Below, piece by piece: positions 7,963-18,595 of a stretch of 64,000 nucleotides of DNA. The notes under the pieces were generated by a model. The model was not told where the DNA came from and did not search any database. It saw nothing but the letters and a program-made list of their open reading frames with translations. Position numbers and translations under genes: made by a program. Within the stretch, counting starts at the first letter, position 1; each line of letters begins with the position of its first letter. Origin of the DNA: Gammaproteobacteria bacterium (GTDB taxonomy: Bacteria > Pseudomonadota > Gammaproteobacteria > Pseudomonadales > Azotimanducaceae). Location: the NCBI GenBank assembly GCA_030425195.1, contig JAUIAV010000006.1, forward strand, positions 203,658 through 267,657. The letters are read 5' to 3'.

Positions 7963-8642
7963 CGGCCGGGCTCGTCTCCCCAGAGCAGCTTGTGCAGCTG
8001 CACCTGGAAGCGAACGGGAATGCGGTCGGCAACGATCCAGTCGGCAAGCGCCCGGGGAGAGAGATCTCCGGCGACGGGAGAGAACAGGATCTCGGCTGGC
8101 CCCTCATAGAGACCGAGCTCATCGCACTTGAGCTTCGCCCAGTCGTAGTCCTGCCGGTCGCAGAGCACGAACTTGATCTCGTCACCGGCACCGCAGTGAG
8201 CCAGATTCGACAGCAGATTCCGGTGCATCTCACCGGAGCCGGGCGTCTTCACGTCCACCACTTTCCGCACCCGGGCATCGACTCCGGACACATCCAGCGC
8301 GCCACTGGTCTCCAGCGACACCGCATGACCGGCATCACACAGGGCCGTCATGAGCGGCAGGGCGGCCGGCTGGGCCAGCGGTTCACCGCCGGTGACCGTC
8401 ACGGCCCGGGTTCCGAACCCACCGACCTCCCGGACGACGTCGTCGATGTCTCTCAACGTGCCACCGTGAAAAGCATAGGCCGTATCACAGTAGCCGCACC
8501 GCAGCGGACAGCCGGTGAGCCGTACGAACACGGTGGGGACTCCGACGCTGGTGGACTCGCCCTGAAGCGACAGAAAGATCTCGGTCAGCCGGACCTGACG
8601 GCTCCGATCGGGAGCGGCCTGCCCGCCCCCATCCGAACTCAG
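7959..8642 (-). CDS. queE: 7-carboxy-7-deazaguanine synthase QueE (apparent CTG start)
   Basis: A radical-SAM enzyme making 7-carboxy-7-deazaguanine. It has the CxxxCxxC cluster (CPLRCGYC) and the TGGEPL motif. The first ATG/GTG/TTG codon in frame is a GTG at 8531, but starting there would remove [10 protein letters not shown], the conserved N-terminal segment of all QueE proteins, which is encoded in the same frame upstream. The only plausible start is a CTG at 8642-8640. It is preceded by AGGAG at five bases and overlaps the cpoB stop as CTGA. This gives 227 residues, the normal family length. Confidence 0.9.
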   Translation of the reverse strand: MSSDGGGQAAPDRSRQVRLTEIFLSLQGESTSVGVPTVFVRLTGCPLRCGYCDTAYAFHGGTLRDIDDVVREVGGFGTRAVTVTGGEPLAQPAALPLMTALCDAGHAVSLETSGALDVSGVDARVRKVVDVKTPGSGEMHRNLLSNLAHCGAGDEIKFVLCDRQDYDWAKLKCDELGLYEGPAEILFSPVAGDLSPRALADWIVADRIPVRFQVQLHKLLWGDEPGR

Positions 8643-9481
8643 CGGAGCTCCTGCTGGTAACTGGCTGCGAGGCCCGCAGCCGAGCTCTGCGGATACCGGG
8701 TCTGAACCTGGGAGAAGTACTCCACGGCCCGATTGGTATCGCCCAGACGGTGGTAGGCAACGCCCAGCTTGTAGAGAGTATCCGGCACCTTGGGATGATC
8801 CGGATACAGATTGATCACCTGCATGAAGGACTGTCGCGCCTGCTCGGTATCCTGCTGAGCCAGGTGCAGCTCGCCGAGCCAGTAATAGGCGTTGGGCGTG
8901 TACTGTCCGTTCGGATAGCGCAGGATCAGATTGTTGAAGGCGGCGATGGACTCGTCGAACTTGCGGCCTTTCATCAGATCGAACGCCGACTGATAGGCCT
9001 CCCGCTCGGAAACGCCAGGCGCGGCTCCAGGCAGTGCGGCCACGGCACCCGTACCGGCAGCGCCGGTCGCGGCCGGTGAGGTGCCGCCGGCCGAGGCGGG
9101 TTGGGACGCACTCATGCCGCCTGACGGAGCAGCGCCAGGGCTCTGCGCCGGTGCGGCAGAGACCCCTGCAGCGCCCGTGGTCAGACCCGCCACCCGTCGA
9201 TCCAGGTCGATGTACTGTTCCTTCTGATCCCTGGCCAACCGGTTCAGCTGATAGGACTGCTCTTCCACCAGCCCTCTGAGCTCCTGAACTTCCTGCTGCA
9301 GTACCTGCAGCTGGTAGAACAGCTCCGAGAGCCGCCGGTCGTTCACTGCCCCGGGCTGGGCCGCCGTCTGCTGAGCTCCGGTGGCACCTTCCTGTGCAGC
9401 AGCCGGAAGCGCCACGGCGAGCGGCAGCAGTGTGAGCGGCAGGAAACGGAGGGCGCGCATGCGCTGGATCTGGATTCTCAT
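8639..9481 (-). CDS. cpoB: Cell division coordinator CpoB (YbgF), Tol-Pal system
   Basis: A 280-residue periplasmic protein: signal peptide (LPLTLLPLAVALPAAAQ), an N-terminal trimerising coiled coil (residues ~50-95, LQVLQQEVQELRGLVEEQ), a Gly/Ala/Ser/Pro-rich linker, then TPR repeats (NAYYWLGELHLAQQD; DTLYKLGVAYHRLGD). CpoB links Tol-Pal energy to peptidoglycan synthesis during constriction. An alternative ATG six codons in is possible. It lies between pal and queE in the standard order, and its stop overlaps the queE start. Confidence 0.94.
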   Translation of the reverse strand: MRIQIQRMRALRFLPLTLLPLAVALPAAAQEGATGAQQTAAQPGAVNDRRLSELFYQLQVLQQEVQELRGLVEEQSYQLNRLARDQKEQYIDLDRRVAGLTTGAAGVSAAPAQSPGAAPSGGMSASQPASAGGTSPAATGAAGTGAVAALPGAAPGVSEREAYQSAFDLMKGRKFDESIAAFNNLILRYPNGQYTPNAYYWLGELHLAQQDTEQARQSFMQVINLYPDHPKVPDTLYKLGVAYHRLGDTNRAVEYFSQVQTRYPQSSAAGLAASYQQELR

Positions 9482-9487
9482 GTCGAT

Positions 9488-10036
9488 TTACCGGTAGATG
9501 AGCACCGCACGGCGATTGCGGGCCCAGGATGCCTCACCGTTTCCCGGATCTTCCGGGCGCTCCTCACCGTAGCTCACGGTTTCGATCTGGCGGGGGGATA
9601 CCCCGGCGGAAGTGAGATAGCTGCGGATGGCATCCGCCCGTCGTTCACCGAGTGCGAGGTTGTACTCACGGGTGCCGCGCTCATCACAGTGGCCTTCGAT
9701 GACCACCGAGCGGTCCCGGTTGTTGCGCAGCACGGTGGCATGCATCTCCAGAGAGGCCAGGTCGTCCGGCCCGACCACCGCGCGGTCGAACTCGAAATAG
9801 AAGGTGCGAGGCAACAGCCGGGTGGTGCCGGGCACATAGGGGTTCAGGTCGGGGTCGAAGGCCTCGAACTCCTGAGGCGGTGCTATGGGCTGAGGCGCTC
9901 TGTCCCCCATCTCTGAAGGCGGCTCGACGGATTCGTCCACGGGTTCCGTGGCCGTGCTCGCACAGCCTGCCAGGATAAAGGCAAGCAAGAGAACGAATAG
10001 ACTCCGATTGTTGTTCTTGAATCTGGGGCTGGTCAT
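9488..10036 (-). CDS. pal: Peptidoglycan-associated lipoprotein Pal
   Basis: A 182-residue outer-membrane lipoprotein: lipobox LAGC at the end of a short hydrophobic signal, a Pro/Glu-rich linker, then an OmpA-like peptidoglycan-binding domain with YFEFDRAVV and EGHCDERGTREYNLALGERRA. It tethers the outer membrane to the cell wall and is the outer-membrane end of the Tol-Pal complex. The ATG at 10036 has AAGGAG upstream; the open frame continues into tolB only as a shadow. Confidence 0.96.
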   Translation of the reverse strand: MTSPRFKNNNRSLFVLLLAFILAGCASTATEPVDESVEPPSEMGDRAPQPIAPPQEFEAFDPDLNPYVPGTTRLLPRTFYFEFDRAVVGPDDLASLEMHATVLRNNRDRSVVIEGHCDERGTREYNLALGERRADAIRSYLTSAGVSPRQIETVSYGEERPEDPGNGEASWARNRRAVLIYR

Positions 10037-10049
10037 TTGGGGGTTCTCC

Positions 10050-11405
10050 TTAGAGGGTCTCGATGAACGGGGACCAGGCCGGCTCACGTACATCTCCGGC
10101 GGATGACGGCAGGCGGTACTTCACACGGCCATCGATCGAGACCACGGCAAGTATACCTCTCCCCTCCACCTGAGTCGCATAGATCAGCATGGTGCCGTTC
10201 GGCGCCACGGAGGGGGATTCGTCCAGGGCGGTCTGGGTCAGCACCCGAACATCGTCCCGGGCGAGATCCTGCCAGGCGATGTGGTCGATACCATCGCGCC
10301 GGTGCACGTACACCAGATGCTCTCCGTCCGGCAGCAGGGTGGCGCTGGCGTTGTACGTTCCCTCGAAGGTCAGACGGTCAACGAAATTGCTGGACAGCTC
10401 CACCTTGTAGATCTGCGGGCGGCCGCCTCGATCCGAGGTGAAGATGAGATGCCGTCCGTCGCTGGTCCAGCTCGGTTCCGTGTCAATGGCGTGGTGACGG
10501 GTTACCCGACGCAGAGCGCGGTCCGCCAGATCCATCACGTAGATCTCCGGGTTGCCATCCTTCGACAGCACCATGGCCAGACGCCGGCCGTCCGGCGACA
10601 GGACGGGCGAACCGTTGATGCCGGAGAAATTGGTGATGAGCTGACGGCTGCCTGTCTCCAGATTCTGCAGCACGATGGCCTGCTTGCCGGTCTCGAAGGA
10701 CACGTAAACCACGGATTTTCCGTCCGGCGCCCAGCTGGCGGAGAGCAGAGGCTCCGTGGAGGAGAACAGTGTTTCCGCACGCTGCCCGTCCGAGTCCGCC
10801 ATCTGCAGGCTGAACTGTTCACTGGGCGTGGCAACATTCTGGGCCAGCACGTACAGGATCCGCGTGGAGAACGCCCCCTGGATACCGGTGACCGCCTCGA
10901 ACACCCGGTCCGACACCCTGTGCGCCGCATCACGCCATTTCGAACGGGATGTGCTCAGCGTGTCCACGAACATTTCCCGCTCGTTGAAGACGTCGAACAG
11001 ATGGTAGTCCACCCGAAGTCTTCCATCAGAATCGATCGCCGTCCGGCCGATGACAAGATACTCCACGCCCAGGACGCGCCAGTCCCGGAAGAAGACGTCC
11101 TGCTGCCGGGAAGGCAGCGACAGCATGTTGTCCCGATTCATGGGCGCGAACTGGCCGCTTCTCGCGAGATCGAACTCGACGATCTCGGAGAGCGGCTGCA
11201 GCCCATCGAACTCGGGCCCCTGGCTGAAAGGCACGATGGCGATGCTCGTCTGCTTGTCGTAGCCCGCATCGATGATGATGGTGTCCAGGCTGGCAGCGAG
11301 GGCTGCACCGGCGTGCACGGTCAGCAGAAGCACGGTCAGCAGAAGAATGGATAAGGTGCGGGTGATACGGCGGCGAACGCCCCCGGAAACTGATGGAATG
11401 CTCAA
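10050..11405 (-). CDS. tolB: Tol-Pal system beta-propeller protein TolB
   Basis: A 451-residue periplasmic protein: signal peptide (ILLLTVLLLTVHAGAALAA), an N-terminal domain with IAIVPFSQGP, then a six-bladed WD40-like propeller with repeated SPDGRRLAMV-type blades (SWAPDGKSVVYVS, SWTSDGRHLIFTSD). It binds Pal and TolA. The start is a TTG that overlaps the tolA stop (TTGA). The gene precedes pal by 13 bp. Confidence 0.95.
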   Translation of the reverse strand: MSIPSVSGGVRRRITRTLSILLLTVLLLTVHAGAALAASLDTIIIDAGYDKQTSIAIVPFSQGPEFDGLQPLSEIVEFDLARSGQFAPMNRDNMLSLPSRQQDVFFRDWRVLGVEYLVIGRTAIDSDGRLRVDYHLFDVFNEREMFVDTLSTSRSKWRDAAHRVSDRVFEAVTGIQGAFSTRILYVLAQNVATPSEQFSLQMADSDGQRAETLFSSTEPLLSASWAPDGKSVVYVSFETGKQAIVLQNLETGSRQLITNFSGINGSPVLSPDGRRLAMVLSKDGNPEIYVMDLADRALRRVTRHHAIDTEPSWTSDGRHLIFTSDRGGRPQIYKVELSSNFVDRLTFEGTYNASATLLPDGEHLVYVHRRDGIDHIAWQDLARDDVRVLTQTALDESPSVAPNGTMLIYATQVEGRGILAVVSIDGRVKYRLPSSAGDVREPAWSPFIETL

Positions 11406-12163
11406 CGCAACAGGTCCTCTGGTTTGAACAACAGGGTGAATCGGCGGAAATACTGCTCGAAGATGGCGCTCTCCTGCGGCACCTCGAAGCGCCGTGCCTT
11501 CCGGACGGCGGCTTCGGCGGACTGATCGAACACGGCGGAACCGCTGGACTCGATCAGCATCACGGCCACCACGTCCCCCGTCGGCACCAGTTCCACCTGG
11601 AGACGGGCCTCCATGCCGTTTCTGGCACTCGGCGGGCGCGACCAGTTGGCAACCACCTTCTGGTAGATGCCGAACCGGTAGGATTGGGCCACGGCTTCCG
11701 CGTCGGATGAGGCGGCTTCCGCCAGATCTTCACTCTCATCCTCGAGAGAATTCAGAAAGGAGGAATCCGCCAGTGCCTGCAGACGCTGCTGACGCTCAGC
11801 TTCTTCTCTCTGCGCCTGCTGCCGGGCAGCTTCCGCCCGTGCAGCCGCTTCTTCCCGGGCTTTCGCTTCGGCCAGGGCGGCCGCTTCCGCGCGCTCGGCC
11901 TCGGCTTTCCTGGCCGCCGCCTCCCGGGCCTGGGCCGCCGCATCCGGCTGGGCAGGAGCCGGTTTCGGCTGCGCTCTGGGTGGCGGCGTGGGCTTGGCCT
12001 TCGGTTCGAGCACGAGCAGCGTGGACGCGACCATCTTCGGTTTGAAAATGTCGGACTCGGTCTTGGACGGCTGCCAGACACCCTTCAGCCACAGACCGAG
12101 GGCCGCGTGCAGCGCCAGCGCCATCAGAAAAGGCAGTCCGTACTGGCGGACCGTCCAGATCAT
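11402..12163 (-). CDS. tolA: Cell envelope integrity protein TolA
   Basis: A 253-residue inner-membrane protein: an N-terminal transmembrane anchor (FLMALALHAALGLWL), a long Ala/Glu/Lys/Arg helical stretch (about residues 70-135) that spans the periplasm, and a C-terminal domain (YQKVVANWSRPPS, LVPTGDVVAVMLIESSGS) that contacts TolB/Pal. It is shorter than the 421-residue E. coli protein mainly in the helical region, as is common. It couples the TolQR proton motor to the outer membrane. Confidence 0.95.
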   Translation of the reverse strand: MIWTVRQYGLPFLMALALHAALGLWLKGVWQPSKTESDIFKPKMVASTLLVLEPKAKPTPPPRAQPKPAPAQPDAAAQAREAAARKAEAERAEAAALAEAKAREEAAARAEAARQQAQREEAERQQRLQALADSSFLNSLEDESEDLAEAASSDAEAVAQSYRFGIYQKVVANWSRPPSARNGMEARLQVELVPTGDVVAVMLIESSGSAVFDQSAEAAVRKARRFEVPQESAIFEQYFRRFTLLFKPEDLLR

Positions 12164-12165
12164 GG

Positions 12166-12615
12166 TCAGGCTCCCTCGCTCGGGGAACCCAGGTCCGGAG
12201 GATCGGTAATCAGGCCCACGCTCTCGGCACCCGCCTTCTGCAGCACGGTCATGACTCCGACCACCTTGCCGTAGTCGAGGGTGTGGTCCGCCTTCACGTA
12301 CACGGGCACTTCCGGTCGGGCCCGCAGCACCTTGCCGGCCTGCTCCTCCAGGGAGAACACGGTAACCCGGGTGCCTTCGTCATCCGCATCCGACATGCCC
12401 AGGTTCAGGAAGATCGCGCCATCGGCCCGCATGGAAACCACCAGCGGATCGTTCTGTGCCTCGTCGATGGGTTCGGACGGCGCCTTGGGCAGATCCACCT
12501 GAACGCCCTGGGTCAGCAGAGGGGCGGTGGCCATGAAGATCACCAGCAACACGAGCATCACGTCGATGTACGGCACGACGTTGATCTCGGACATGGGTTT
12601 TCGGCGGGCACTCAT
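12166..12615 (-). CDS. tolR: Tol-Pal system protein TolR
   Basis: A 149-residue ExbD/TolR protein with one transmembrane helix carrying the essential proton-relay Asp (YIDVMLVLLVIFM, residue ~18) and a periplasmic domain with VYVKADHTLDYGKV. With TolQ it forms the proton-driven motor of the Tol system. It lies 2 bp before tolA and 9 bp after tolQ. Confidence 0.96.
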   Translation of the reverse strand: MSARRKPMSEINVVPYIDVMLVLLVIFMATAPLLTQGVQVDLPKAPSEPIDEAQNDPLVVSMRADGAIFLNLGMSDADDEGTRVTVFSLEEQAGKVLRARPEVPVYVKADHTLDYGKVVGVMTVLQKAGAESVGLITDPPDLGSPSEGA

Positions 12616-12624
12616 GTGGGTATC

Positions 12625-13302
<678 letters not shown>

Positions 13303-13324
13303 GGGGACTCCTGTTATTCGCGCG

Positions 13325-14380
13325 TCATTCGAGGTCGAGCCCGGGCTGCGCATCCCCGGCCCGGTTCTGTTCTGCTTCCGGCAGGCCGAAATGCCCGTAT
13401 GCCAGGCTGGTGGCCACCCGGCCCCGGGGCGTTCTCATGAGGAAACCCTGCTGAATCAGATAGGGCTCCAGCACGTCCTCGATGGTGTCACGTTCCTCAC
13501 TCACCGCCGCCGCCAGGGAATCCAGGCCCACCGGTCCGCCGGAGAACTTCTCCATGATCGTCAGCAGCAGGCGCCGGTCCATGCTGTCGAACCCCATGGC
13601 ATCCACGTTCAGGAGGTTCAGAGCATCGTCCGCCACCTTCCGGTTGATCCCGCCGTCCGCTTTCACCTCGGCGAAATCACGGGCCCGTCGCAGCAGCCGG
13701 TTGGCGATCCTGGGCGTGCCCCGGGAGCGTCTGGCCACTTCCTCGGCACCGTCTTCGCTGATCGCCAGATTCAGCTTGGCCGCCGAACCACGGACGATCT
13801 CCGTCAGCTCTTGGACCGTATAAAACTCGAGACGTTGCACGATCCCGAACCGATCGCGCAGCGGCGAAGTGAGCAGTCCGGCCCGGGTGGTGGCTCCGAC
13901 CAGCGTGAAGCGGGGAAGATCCAGCTTCAGCGAACGGGCAGCGGGACCGTCGCCGATCATGATGTCGATCTGGAAATCTTCCATGGCCGGGTAGAGGATC
14001 TCCTCCACCACCGGACTCAGCCGGTGTATCTCGTCCACGAACAGCACGTCGCCCGGCTCCAGATTGGTCAGCATGGCAGCCAGATCGGCCGCCCGCTCGA
14101 GCACCGGCCCCGACGTGGACTTGATGGAAACGCCCATCTCATTGGCAACGATGTTCGCCAGCGTCGTCTTGCCGAGCCCGGGCGGGCCGAAGATCAGCGT
14201 GTGGTCGAGCGCTTCGCTGCGCTGCCGGGCGGCCTGGATGAAGATGTCCATCTGCTCCTTGACTGCCGCCTGACCCACGTATTCGGAAAGCCGTTCCGGA
14301 CGGAGTGCATGCTCGAGGCGTTCCTCGTTGCGATCGGCAGTCACTGCCGGCGATACCAGTCGATCCGGCTCGATGCTCAT
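13325..14380 (-). CDS. ruvB: Holliday junction branch-migration helicase RuvB
   Basis: A 351-residue AAA+ motor. It has Walker A GPPGLGKT, Walker B FVDEIHRL, the RuvB sensor [10 protein letters not shown] and the C-terminal winged helix ([17 protein letters not shown]). It forms hexameric rings driving branch migration with RuvA. Its ATG overlaps the end of ruvA (ATGA). Gene order ruvC-ruvA-ruvB is standard. Confidence 0.97.
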   Translation of the reverse strand: MSIEPDRLVSPAVTADRNEERLEHALRPERLSEYVGQAAVKEQMDIFIQAARQRSEALDHTLIFGPPGLGKTTLANIVANEMGVSIKSTSGPVLERAADLAAMLTNLEPGDVLFVDEIHRLSPVVEEILYPAMEDFQIDIMIGDGPAARSLKLDLPRFTLVGATTRAGLLTSPLRDRFGIVQRLEFYTVQELTEIVRGSAAKLNLAISEDGAEEVARRSRGTPRIANRLLRRARDFAEVKADGGINRKVADDALNLLNVDAMGFDSMDRRLLLTIMEKFSGGPVGLDSLAAAVSEERDTIEDVLEPYLIQQGFLMRTPRGRVATSLAYGHFGLPEAEQNRAGDAQPGLDLE

Positions 14381-15006
14381 CGTACCTCGCTCCGCGCCGC
14401 GCCTGATTCCGCCTGACGGGCGATCTGTTTCAGCGCCGCCCGCAGCAGATCCTCGCCGGTCGCCATGGCCAGCTCATCCGCCACGGCTGCCACCGCCCGT
14501 TGCGCCTCCACCGGGCGGTAACCGAGCGAGACCAGCGCATCTTCCGCTTCCCGTACCGCACCCTGATCCGCGCCCACGGAGACCGGTTTCACGACCACGT
14601 GGAGGTTGCCGAGACGATCCTTGAGCTCCACCAGAAGACGTTCTGCCGTCTTCTTGCCCACACCCTGAACACGGGTGAGCAGACCCGCATCGTTTGCCCG
14701 CACCGCTTCCGCCAGCGCTTCCAGGGTCAGTCCGGATACGATGGCCAGCGCCATCTTGGGGCCGACACCGCTGATGCGGATCAGATCCCTGAAGACGTCC
14801 CGCTCGGTTTTTGAACCGAATCCGTAAAGTAATTGAGCATCTTCGCGCACGACGAAGTGGGTGAACAGCGTGACCTCCACGCCTGGTGCCGCGGCCGCGG
14901 CAAGTGCGGCGCTGGTGGCCTCGACCTCATAGGCAACCCCGCCCACGTCGATGAGCAGGAGGTTGTCGCTGATCTCCAGTAGTTTTCCCTGGATTCGCCC
15001 TATCAT
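14377..15006 (-). CDS. ruvA: Holliday junction branch-migration protein RuvA
   Basis: A 209-residue protein: an N-terminal OB-fold ([12 protein letters not shown]), two helix-hairpin-helix motifs ([34 protein letters not shown]) and a C-terminal domain III that contacts RuvB. The tetramer binds four-way junctions. The start at 15006 matches the near-invariant MIGR N-terminus; the frame is open 23 codons upstream. It begins 4 bp after the ruvC stop. Confidence 0.96.
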   Translation of the reverse strand: MIGRIQGKLLEISDNLLLIDVGGVAYEVEATSAALAAAAAPGVEVTLFTHFVVREDAQLLYGFGSKTERDVFRDLIRISGVGPKMALAIVSGLTLEALAEAVRANDAGLLTRVQGVGKKTAERLLVELKDRLGNLHVVVKPVSVGADQGAVREAEDALVSLGYRPVEAQRAVAAVADELAMATGEDLLRAALKQIARQAESGAARSEVR

Positions 15007-15010
15007 CTGG

Positions 15011-15505
15011 CTAGTGTCCGCCGGGGGGATAACGGTCAAGCCCGACAGTATTGACATGACAAATGGCAATCGCAAGCGCGTCCGCCGCGTCGGCCTGAGG
15101 CTCGCCCGGCAGCTCGAGCAGCACCCTGACCATATGTGCCACCTGCTGCTTGCTTGCCCGGCCTGAGCCGACCACGCCGAGCTTCACCCGCCTGGCCGCG
15201 TACTCGTGCACGGGCAGGCCTCCGGCCACACCCGCTGCAATGGCCACGCCCCGGGCCTGGCCGAGCTTCAGTGCGGAATCCGGATTCCTGGCCAGAAAGA
15301 CCTCCTCGATGGCCATGGCGTCCGGCGCATGCTCGCCGATCAGCTGCAGCACGCCCCGATAGATCTCGGCCAGCCGGTCGGCGAACGGCCCGGAGCCGGT
15401 TCGGATACAGCCGCTGGCCAGGTAGCTGAGACGGCCCGCACCGGCCTCGATGATCCCGTAGCCCGTCAGCCGGGAGCCGGGATCGATGCCGATCACCCGG
15501 GGCAT
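15011..15505 (-). CDS. ruvC: Crossover junction endodeoxyribonuclease RuvC
   Basis: A 164-residue Holliday junction resolvase of the RNase H fold. The acidic catalytic set is visible: Asp8 in GIDPGS, Glu67 in AIEEVF, and the C-terminal [12 protein letters not shown]. It nicks junctions bound by RuvAB. It follows the yebC-type gene by 10 bp and precedes ruvA by 4 bp. Confidence 0.97.
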   Translation of the reverse strand: MPRVIGIDPGSRLTGYGIIEAGAGRLSYLASGCIRTGSGPFADRLAEIYRGVLQLIGEHAPDAMAIEEVFLARNPDSALKLGQARGVAIAAGVAGGLPVHEYAARRVKLGVVGSGRASKQQVAHMVRVLLELPGEPQADAADALAIAICHVNTVGLDRYPPGGH

Positions 15506-15515
15506 GCGGACTGCA

Positions 15516-16256
15516 TCAGCCTTCCAGCGCGCTGTCTGGCAGGTCGGCGTTGCTGTAGACGTTCTGCACGTCGTCGAGCTCCTCGAGCGTATCGATGAGC
15601 TTGACCACGTTCTCGCCCATGTCGTCGTCGCAGGGCGTGTAGGTGGAAGGCACCATGGTCACCTCTGCATCGTCCGGCGTCAGAGAAGCGTCTTTGAGCG
15701 CATCCACCACATCACTCATGGATTCCCAGGGGGTGGTGACCACGATGGAATCGTCGTCTTCACTGACGATGTCCTCGGCCCCGGCGTCCAGCGCCACCTC
15801 CATGATCGCTTCCTCGTCGGCGCCCGGCGCAAAACTGATCACGCCCTGACGGTTGAAGAGGTAAGCCACGGAGCCATCCGTGCCCAGATTGCCGCCGTAT
15901 TTGGAGAAGGCGTGGCGCACCTCGGCCACGGTGCGGTTCCGGTTGTCCGTCATCACTTCCACCAGCACGGCTACACCGCCGGCGGCGTAGCCTTCGTAGG
16001 TGAGCTCCTCGACATCGCTGCCGTCCTGGCCGCCGGCACCCCGGGCAATGGCGCGATCGATGGTATCCCTGGGCATGTTGGCCCCGAGCCCTTTATCCAC
16101 CGCCGCTCTGAGCCGGGGATTGTCCGCGGGCTCACCGTCGCCGAGCCGGGCCGCCACGGTGATTTCCCGAATGAGCTTGGTCCAGACCTTTGCCCGCTTG
16201 GCATCCTGACGGGCCTTGCGGTGCTTGATGTTGGACCATTTGCTGTGTCCGGCCAT
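15516..16256 (-). CDS. yebC: YebC/PmpR-family protein
   Basis: A 246-residue protein of the YebC/PmpR/TACO1 family, starting with the invariant [15 protein letters not shown] and containing [17 protein letters not shown]. The family was long annotated as transcriptional regulators; recent work connects YebC proteins to translation of proline-rich stretches. It sits between aspS and ruvC, the usual place. Confidence 0.95.
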   Translation of the reverse strand: MAGHSKWSNIKHRKARQDAKRAKVWTKLIREITVAARLGDGEPADNPRLRAAVDKGLGANMPRDTIDRAIARGAGGQDGSDVEELTYEGYAAGGVAVLVEVMTDNRNRTVAEVRHAFSKYGGNLGTDGSVAYLFNRQGVISFAPGADEEAIMEVALDAGAEDIVSEDDDSIVVTTPWESMSDVVDALKDASLTPDDAEVTMVPSTYTPCDDDMGENVVKLIDTLEELDDVQNVYSNADLPDSALEG

Positions 16257-16283
16257 GGTCTCTCCGTCCAGTATCCTGTTTCG

Positions 16284-18068
16284 CTAACTGTCTTTCTTGT
16301 CGACACCCGTGGTCCGGATGTGCAGCTCTCTGAGCTGATGCGCGTCCACCGGACCGGGTGCCGCCGTCATCAGGCAGGCTGCCGTCTGAGTTTTGGGAAA
16401 CGCGATCACGTCCCGGATCGCGTGGGTATCCGTCATCAGCATGACGAGCCGGTCCAGGCCCAGAGCGATGCCGCCGTGGGGCGGTGCACCCAGCTTCAGC
16501 GCATCCAGCAGGAAGCCGAACTTCACTTCCGCTTCCTGTCCGATGTTGAGCGCCTCGAACACGGCCGCCTGCATGCTCTGATCGTGGATCCGGAGACTGC
16601 CGCCGCCGATTTCGTAGCCGTTCAGCACCACGTCGTAGGCCCTGGAACTGGCCGCCATGGGTTCCGCAACGAGCGCTTCCGGCGTGCAGGACGGTTGCGT
16701 GAAGGGATGGTGCAGTGGCGTCAGCGCCCCGTCCCGCCCCTTTTCGAACATGGGAAACTCCACCACCCAGCAGGGCGCCCATTTGTCCTCGGGTGCCTCG
16801 CTGATCATGCCGAGCTCACGTCCGAGCTCCACCCTGAGCGCGCCCATGGCGTCGCAGACCACGTTGAACTTGTCCGCACCGAAGAAAACCAGATCGCCGT
16901 CGACGGCGCCAGTCCGGTCCAGAACCTCGTTCACCACGGTCTCCGGCAGGAACTTGAGAATCGGCGACTGCAGTCCCTCGGTGCCGGCGGAACGGTCGTT
17001 CACCTTTATATAGGCGAGCCCTTTGGCACCGTAGCGGGCGACGAAACCGGTGTAATCGTCGATGACTTTGCGGGACAGCCCTCCACCGCCGGGCGCCCGC
17101 AGTGCCACGACCCTGCCCTCGGGGTCATTGGCAGGTCCGTTGAAGACCTTGAACTCCACCTCGCGCATCAGGTCGGCGATGTCGGTGAGTTCCAGGGGAA
17201 TTCTGAGGTCCGGCTTGTCGCTGCCGTATTTCGCCATGGCCTCTTCCCAGGTCAGCACCGGGAACTCGCCCAGCCTGACGTCCAGGATCTCCTCGAACAC
17301 CGTACGCAGCATGTCTTCGGTCAGCGACATCACGTCCTGCTCGCTGACGAAAGATGCCTCGATGTCGATCTGGGTGAACTCGGGCTGCCGGTCGTGGCGC
17401 AGATCCTCGTCCCGGTAGCAGCGGGCGATCTGGTAGTACCTGTCGAAGCCCGAAATCATCAGCAGCTGCTTGAAGACCTGCGGTGACTGAGGCAGCGCGA
17501 AGAAATCTCCGGGATGGGTGCGGCTCGGCACCAGATAATCCCGGGCACCCTCCGGCGTCGCCCGCGTCAGGGTCGGCGTTTCCACGTCCCAGAATCCCGC
17601 TCCTTCGAGAAACCGTCGAACGGCGCTCGTGATCCTGGCCCGCATGTGCAGACGACGCTGCATCTCCGGCCGGCGCAGGTCCAGATACCGGTAGCGCAGC
17701 CGCACGTCCTCACCCGCTTCCGAATACTCGTCGAGCTGAAAAGGCGGGGTTTCCGAGCTGTTCAGAATGTCGAGCGTGTCACCCAGCACCTCGATCTCGC
17801 CGGTGGCCATTTCCGGGTTCACGGTGCCTTCCGGGCGCGGCCGGACCCGGCCGGTCGCTCGCAGCACGTATTCGTTGCGCACCTTGTCCGCCGTGGCGAA
17901 GCTCTCTTCCGTATCCGGATCGAAAACGACCTGCACGATTCCGGTGCGGTCCCGGATATCCAGGAAAATCACACCGCCATGGTCCCGGCGCCGGTGGACC
18001 CAGCCCACGACCTCCACTTCCTCGCCGACGTGGGAGGCATTGAATTCACCGCAATAGTGGCTGCGCAT
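16284..18068 (-). CDS. aspS: Aspartyl-tRNA synthetase, probably non-discriminating
   Basis: A 594-residue class II bacterial-type synthetase: an N-terminal OB anticodon-binding domain (residues 1-105), the catalytic core with motif 2 [18 protein letters not shown], an inserted GAD domain (about 290-420), and motif 3 [12 protein letters not shown]. His30 (RRRDHGG) and Gly81 (RPEGTVN) match the positions reported in Pseudomonas aeruginosa AspRS to allow mischarging of tRNA-Asn; E. coli has Leu at the first. This implies Asp-tRNA-Asn formation and a GatCAB amidotransferase elsewhere. Its start is 40 bp after fmdB. Confidence 0.96.
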   Translation of the reverse strand: MRSHYCGEFNASHVGEEVEVVGWVHRRRDHGGVIFLDIRDRTGIVQVVFDPDTEESFATADKVRNEYVLRATGRVRPRPEGTVNPEMATGEIEVLGDTLDILNSSETPPFQLDEYSEAGEDVRLRYRYLDLRRPEMQRRLHMRARITSAVRRFLEGAGFWDVETPTLTRATPEGARDYLVPSRTHPGDFFALPQSPQVFKQLLMISGFDRYYQIARCYRDEDLRHDRQPEFTQIDIEASFVSEQDVMSLTEDMLRTVFEEILDVRLGEFPVLTWEEAMAKYGSDKPDLRIPLELTDIADLMREVEFKVFNGPANDPEGRVVALRAPGGGGLSRKVIDDYTGFVARYGAKGLAYIKVNDRSAGTEGLQSPILKFLPETVVNEVLDRTGAVDGDLVFFGADKFNVVCDAMGALRVELGRELGMISEAPEDKWAPCWVVEFPMFEKGRDGALTPLHHPFTQPSCTPEALVAEPMAASSRAYDVVLNGYEIGGGSLRIHDQSMQAAVFEALNIGQEAEVKFGFLLDALKLGAPPHGGIALGLDRLVMLMTDTHAIRDVIAFPKTQTAACLMTAAPGPVDAHQLRELHIRTTGVDKKDS

Positions 18069-18108
18069 GCTTGTCTTTTCCTAGTCGGGTATCGCCGGGC
18101 GGGCGGCG

Positions 18109-18438
18109 TTATGAGTCCGAGCCGGTAGAGCTCGCTGAACTGCTGGACGAACTGCCGGAGGAACCGGAAGACGAACTGGAGGACGAATCCGTGGATCCGG
18201 ACGATGAATCGCTCGTGGATGACTTCGATTCCGAGCCGGACAGATTCTTCTTGTTGCCCGACTTGAAGTCGGTTTCGTACCAGCCGCCGCCTTTGAGCCG
18301 GAAGCCTGCCGCCGACACCTTCTTCACCAGCTGAGGCTCATTGCACTCGGGACAGACCTTGAGCGGCTCATCACTCACTTTCTGCAGGGTGTCGAATTCG
18401 TGCCCGCAGTGGTTGCATCGATATTCGTAGATAGGCAT
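18109..18438 (-). CDS. FmdB-family zinc ribbon protein with serine-rich tail
   Basis: A 109-residue protein. The N-terminal zinc ribbon has the two Cys pairs (YRCNHCGHEFD; VCPECNEPQ) and the typical SAAGFRLKGGGWYETDFKSG segment. The last 45 residues are almost only Ser with Gly, Asp and Thr. FmdB-like genes commonly precede aspS; the function is not established. It is the first gene of the long minus-strand run ending at queC. Confidence 0.93.
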   Translation of the reverse strand: MPIYEYRCNHCGHEFDTLQKVSDEPLKVCPECNEPQLVKKVSAAGFRLKGGGWYETDFKSGNKKNLSGSESKSSTSDSSSGSTDSSSSSSSGSSGSSSSSSASSTGSDS

Positions 18439-18537
18439 TTCGAGTCTGGAAACCTCTGATCAACTCACGTGGTTTTCATGAAGCGGCGCATGATCTTAAA
18501 AAACCCAGCAAAAATACAGCGATATCGGCGGTTTTTG

Positions 18538-18566
18538 TTGCCTGGTCCCGGGTGATGAGCTATAAA
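18538..18566 (+). promoter_or_regulatory. Promoter of the HU-family gene
   Basis: -35 TTGCCT (18538-18543), exactly 17 bases, -10 TATAAA (18561-18566). The predicted transcript starts near 18573 and would carry a leader of about 130 bases before the ATG at 18706. Confidence 0.7.
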
Positions 18567-18595
18567 GCGCCACCATCGGTGAGGGAGGAAACCCA

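Noticed and set aside
8485..8760. A 91-codon minus-strand frame across the cpoB-queE junction
   Set aside because: It is in a third frame relative to both genes and encodes an Arg/Ser/Pro-rich shadow with no family features.
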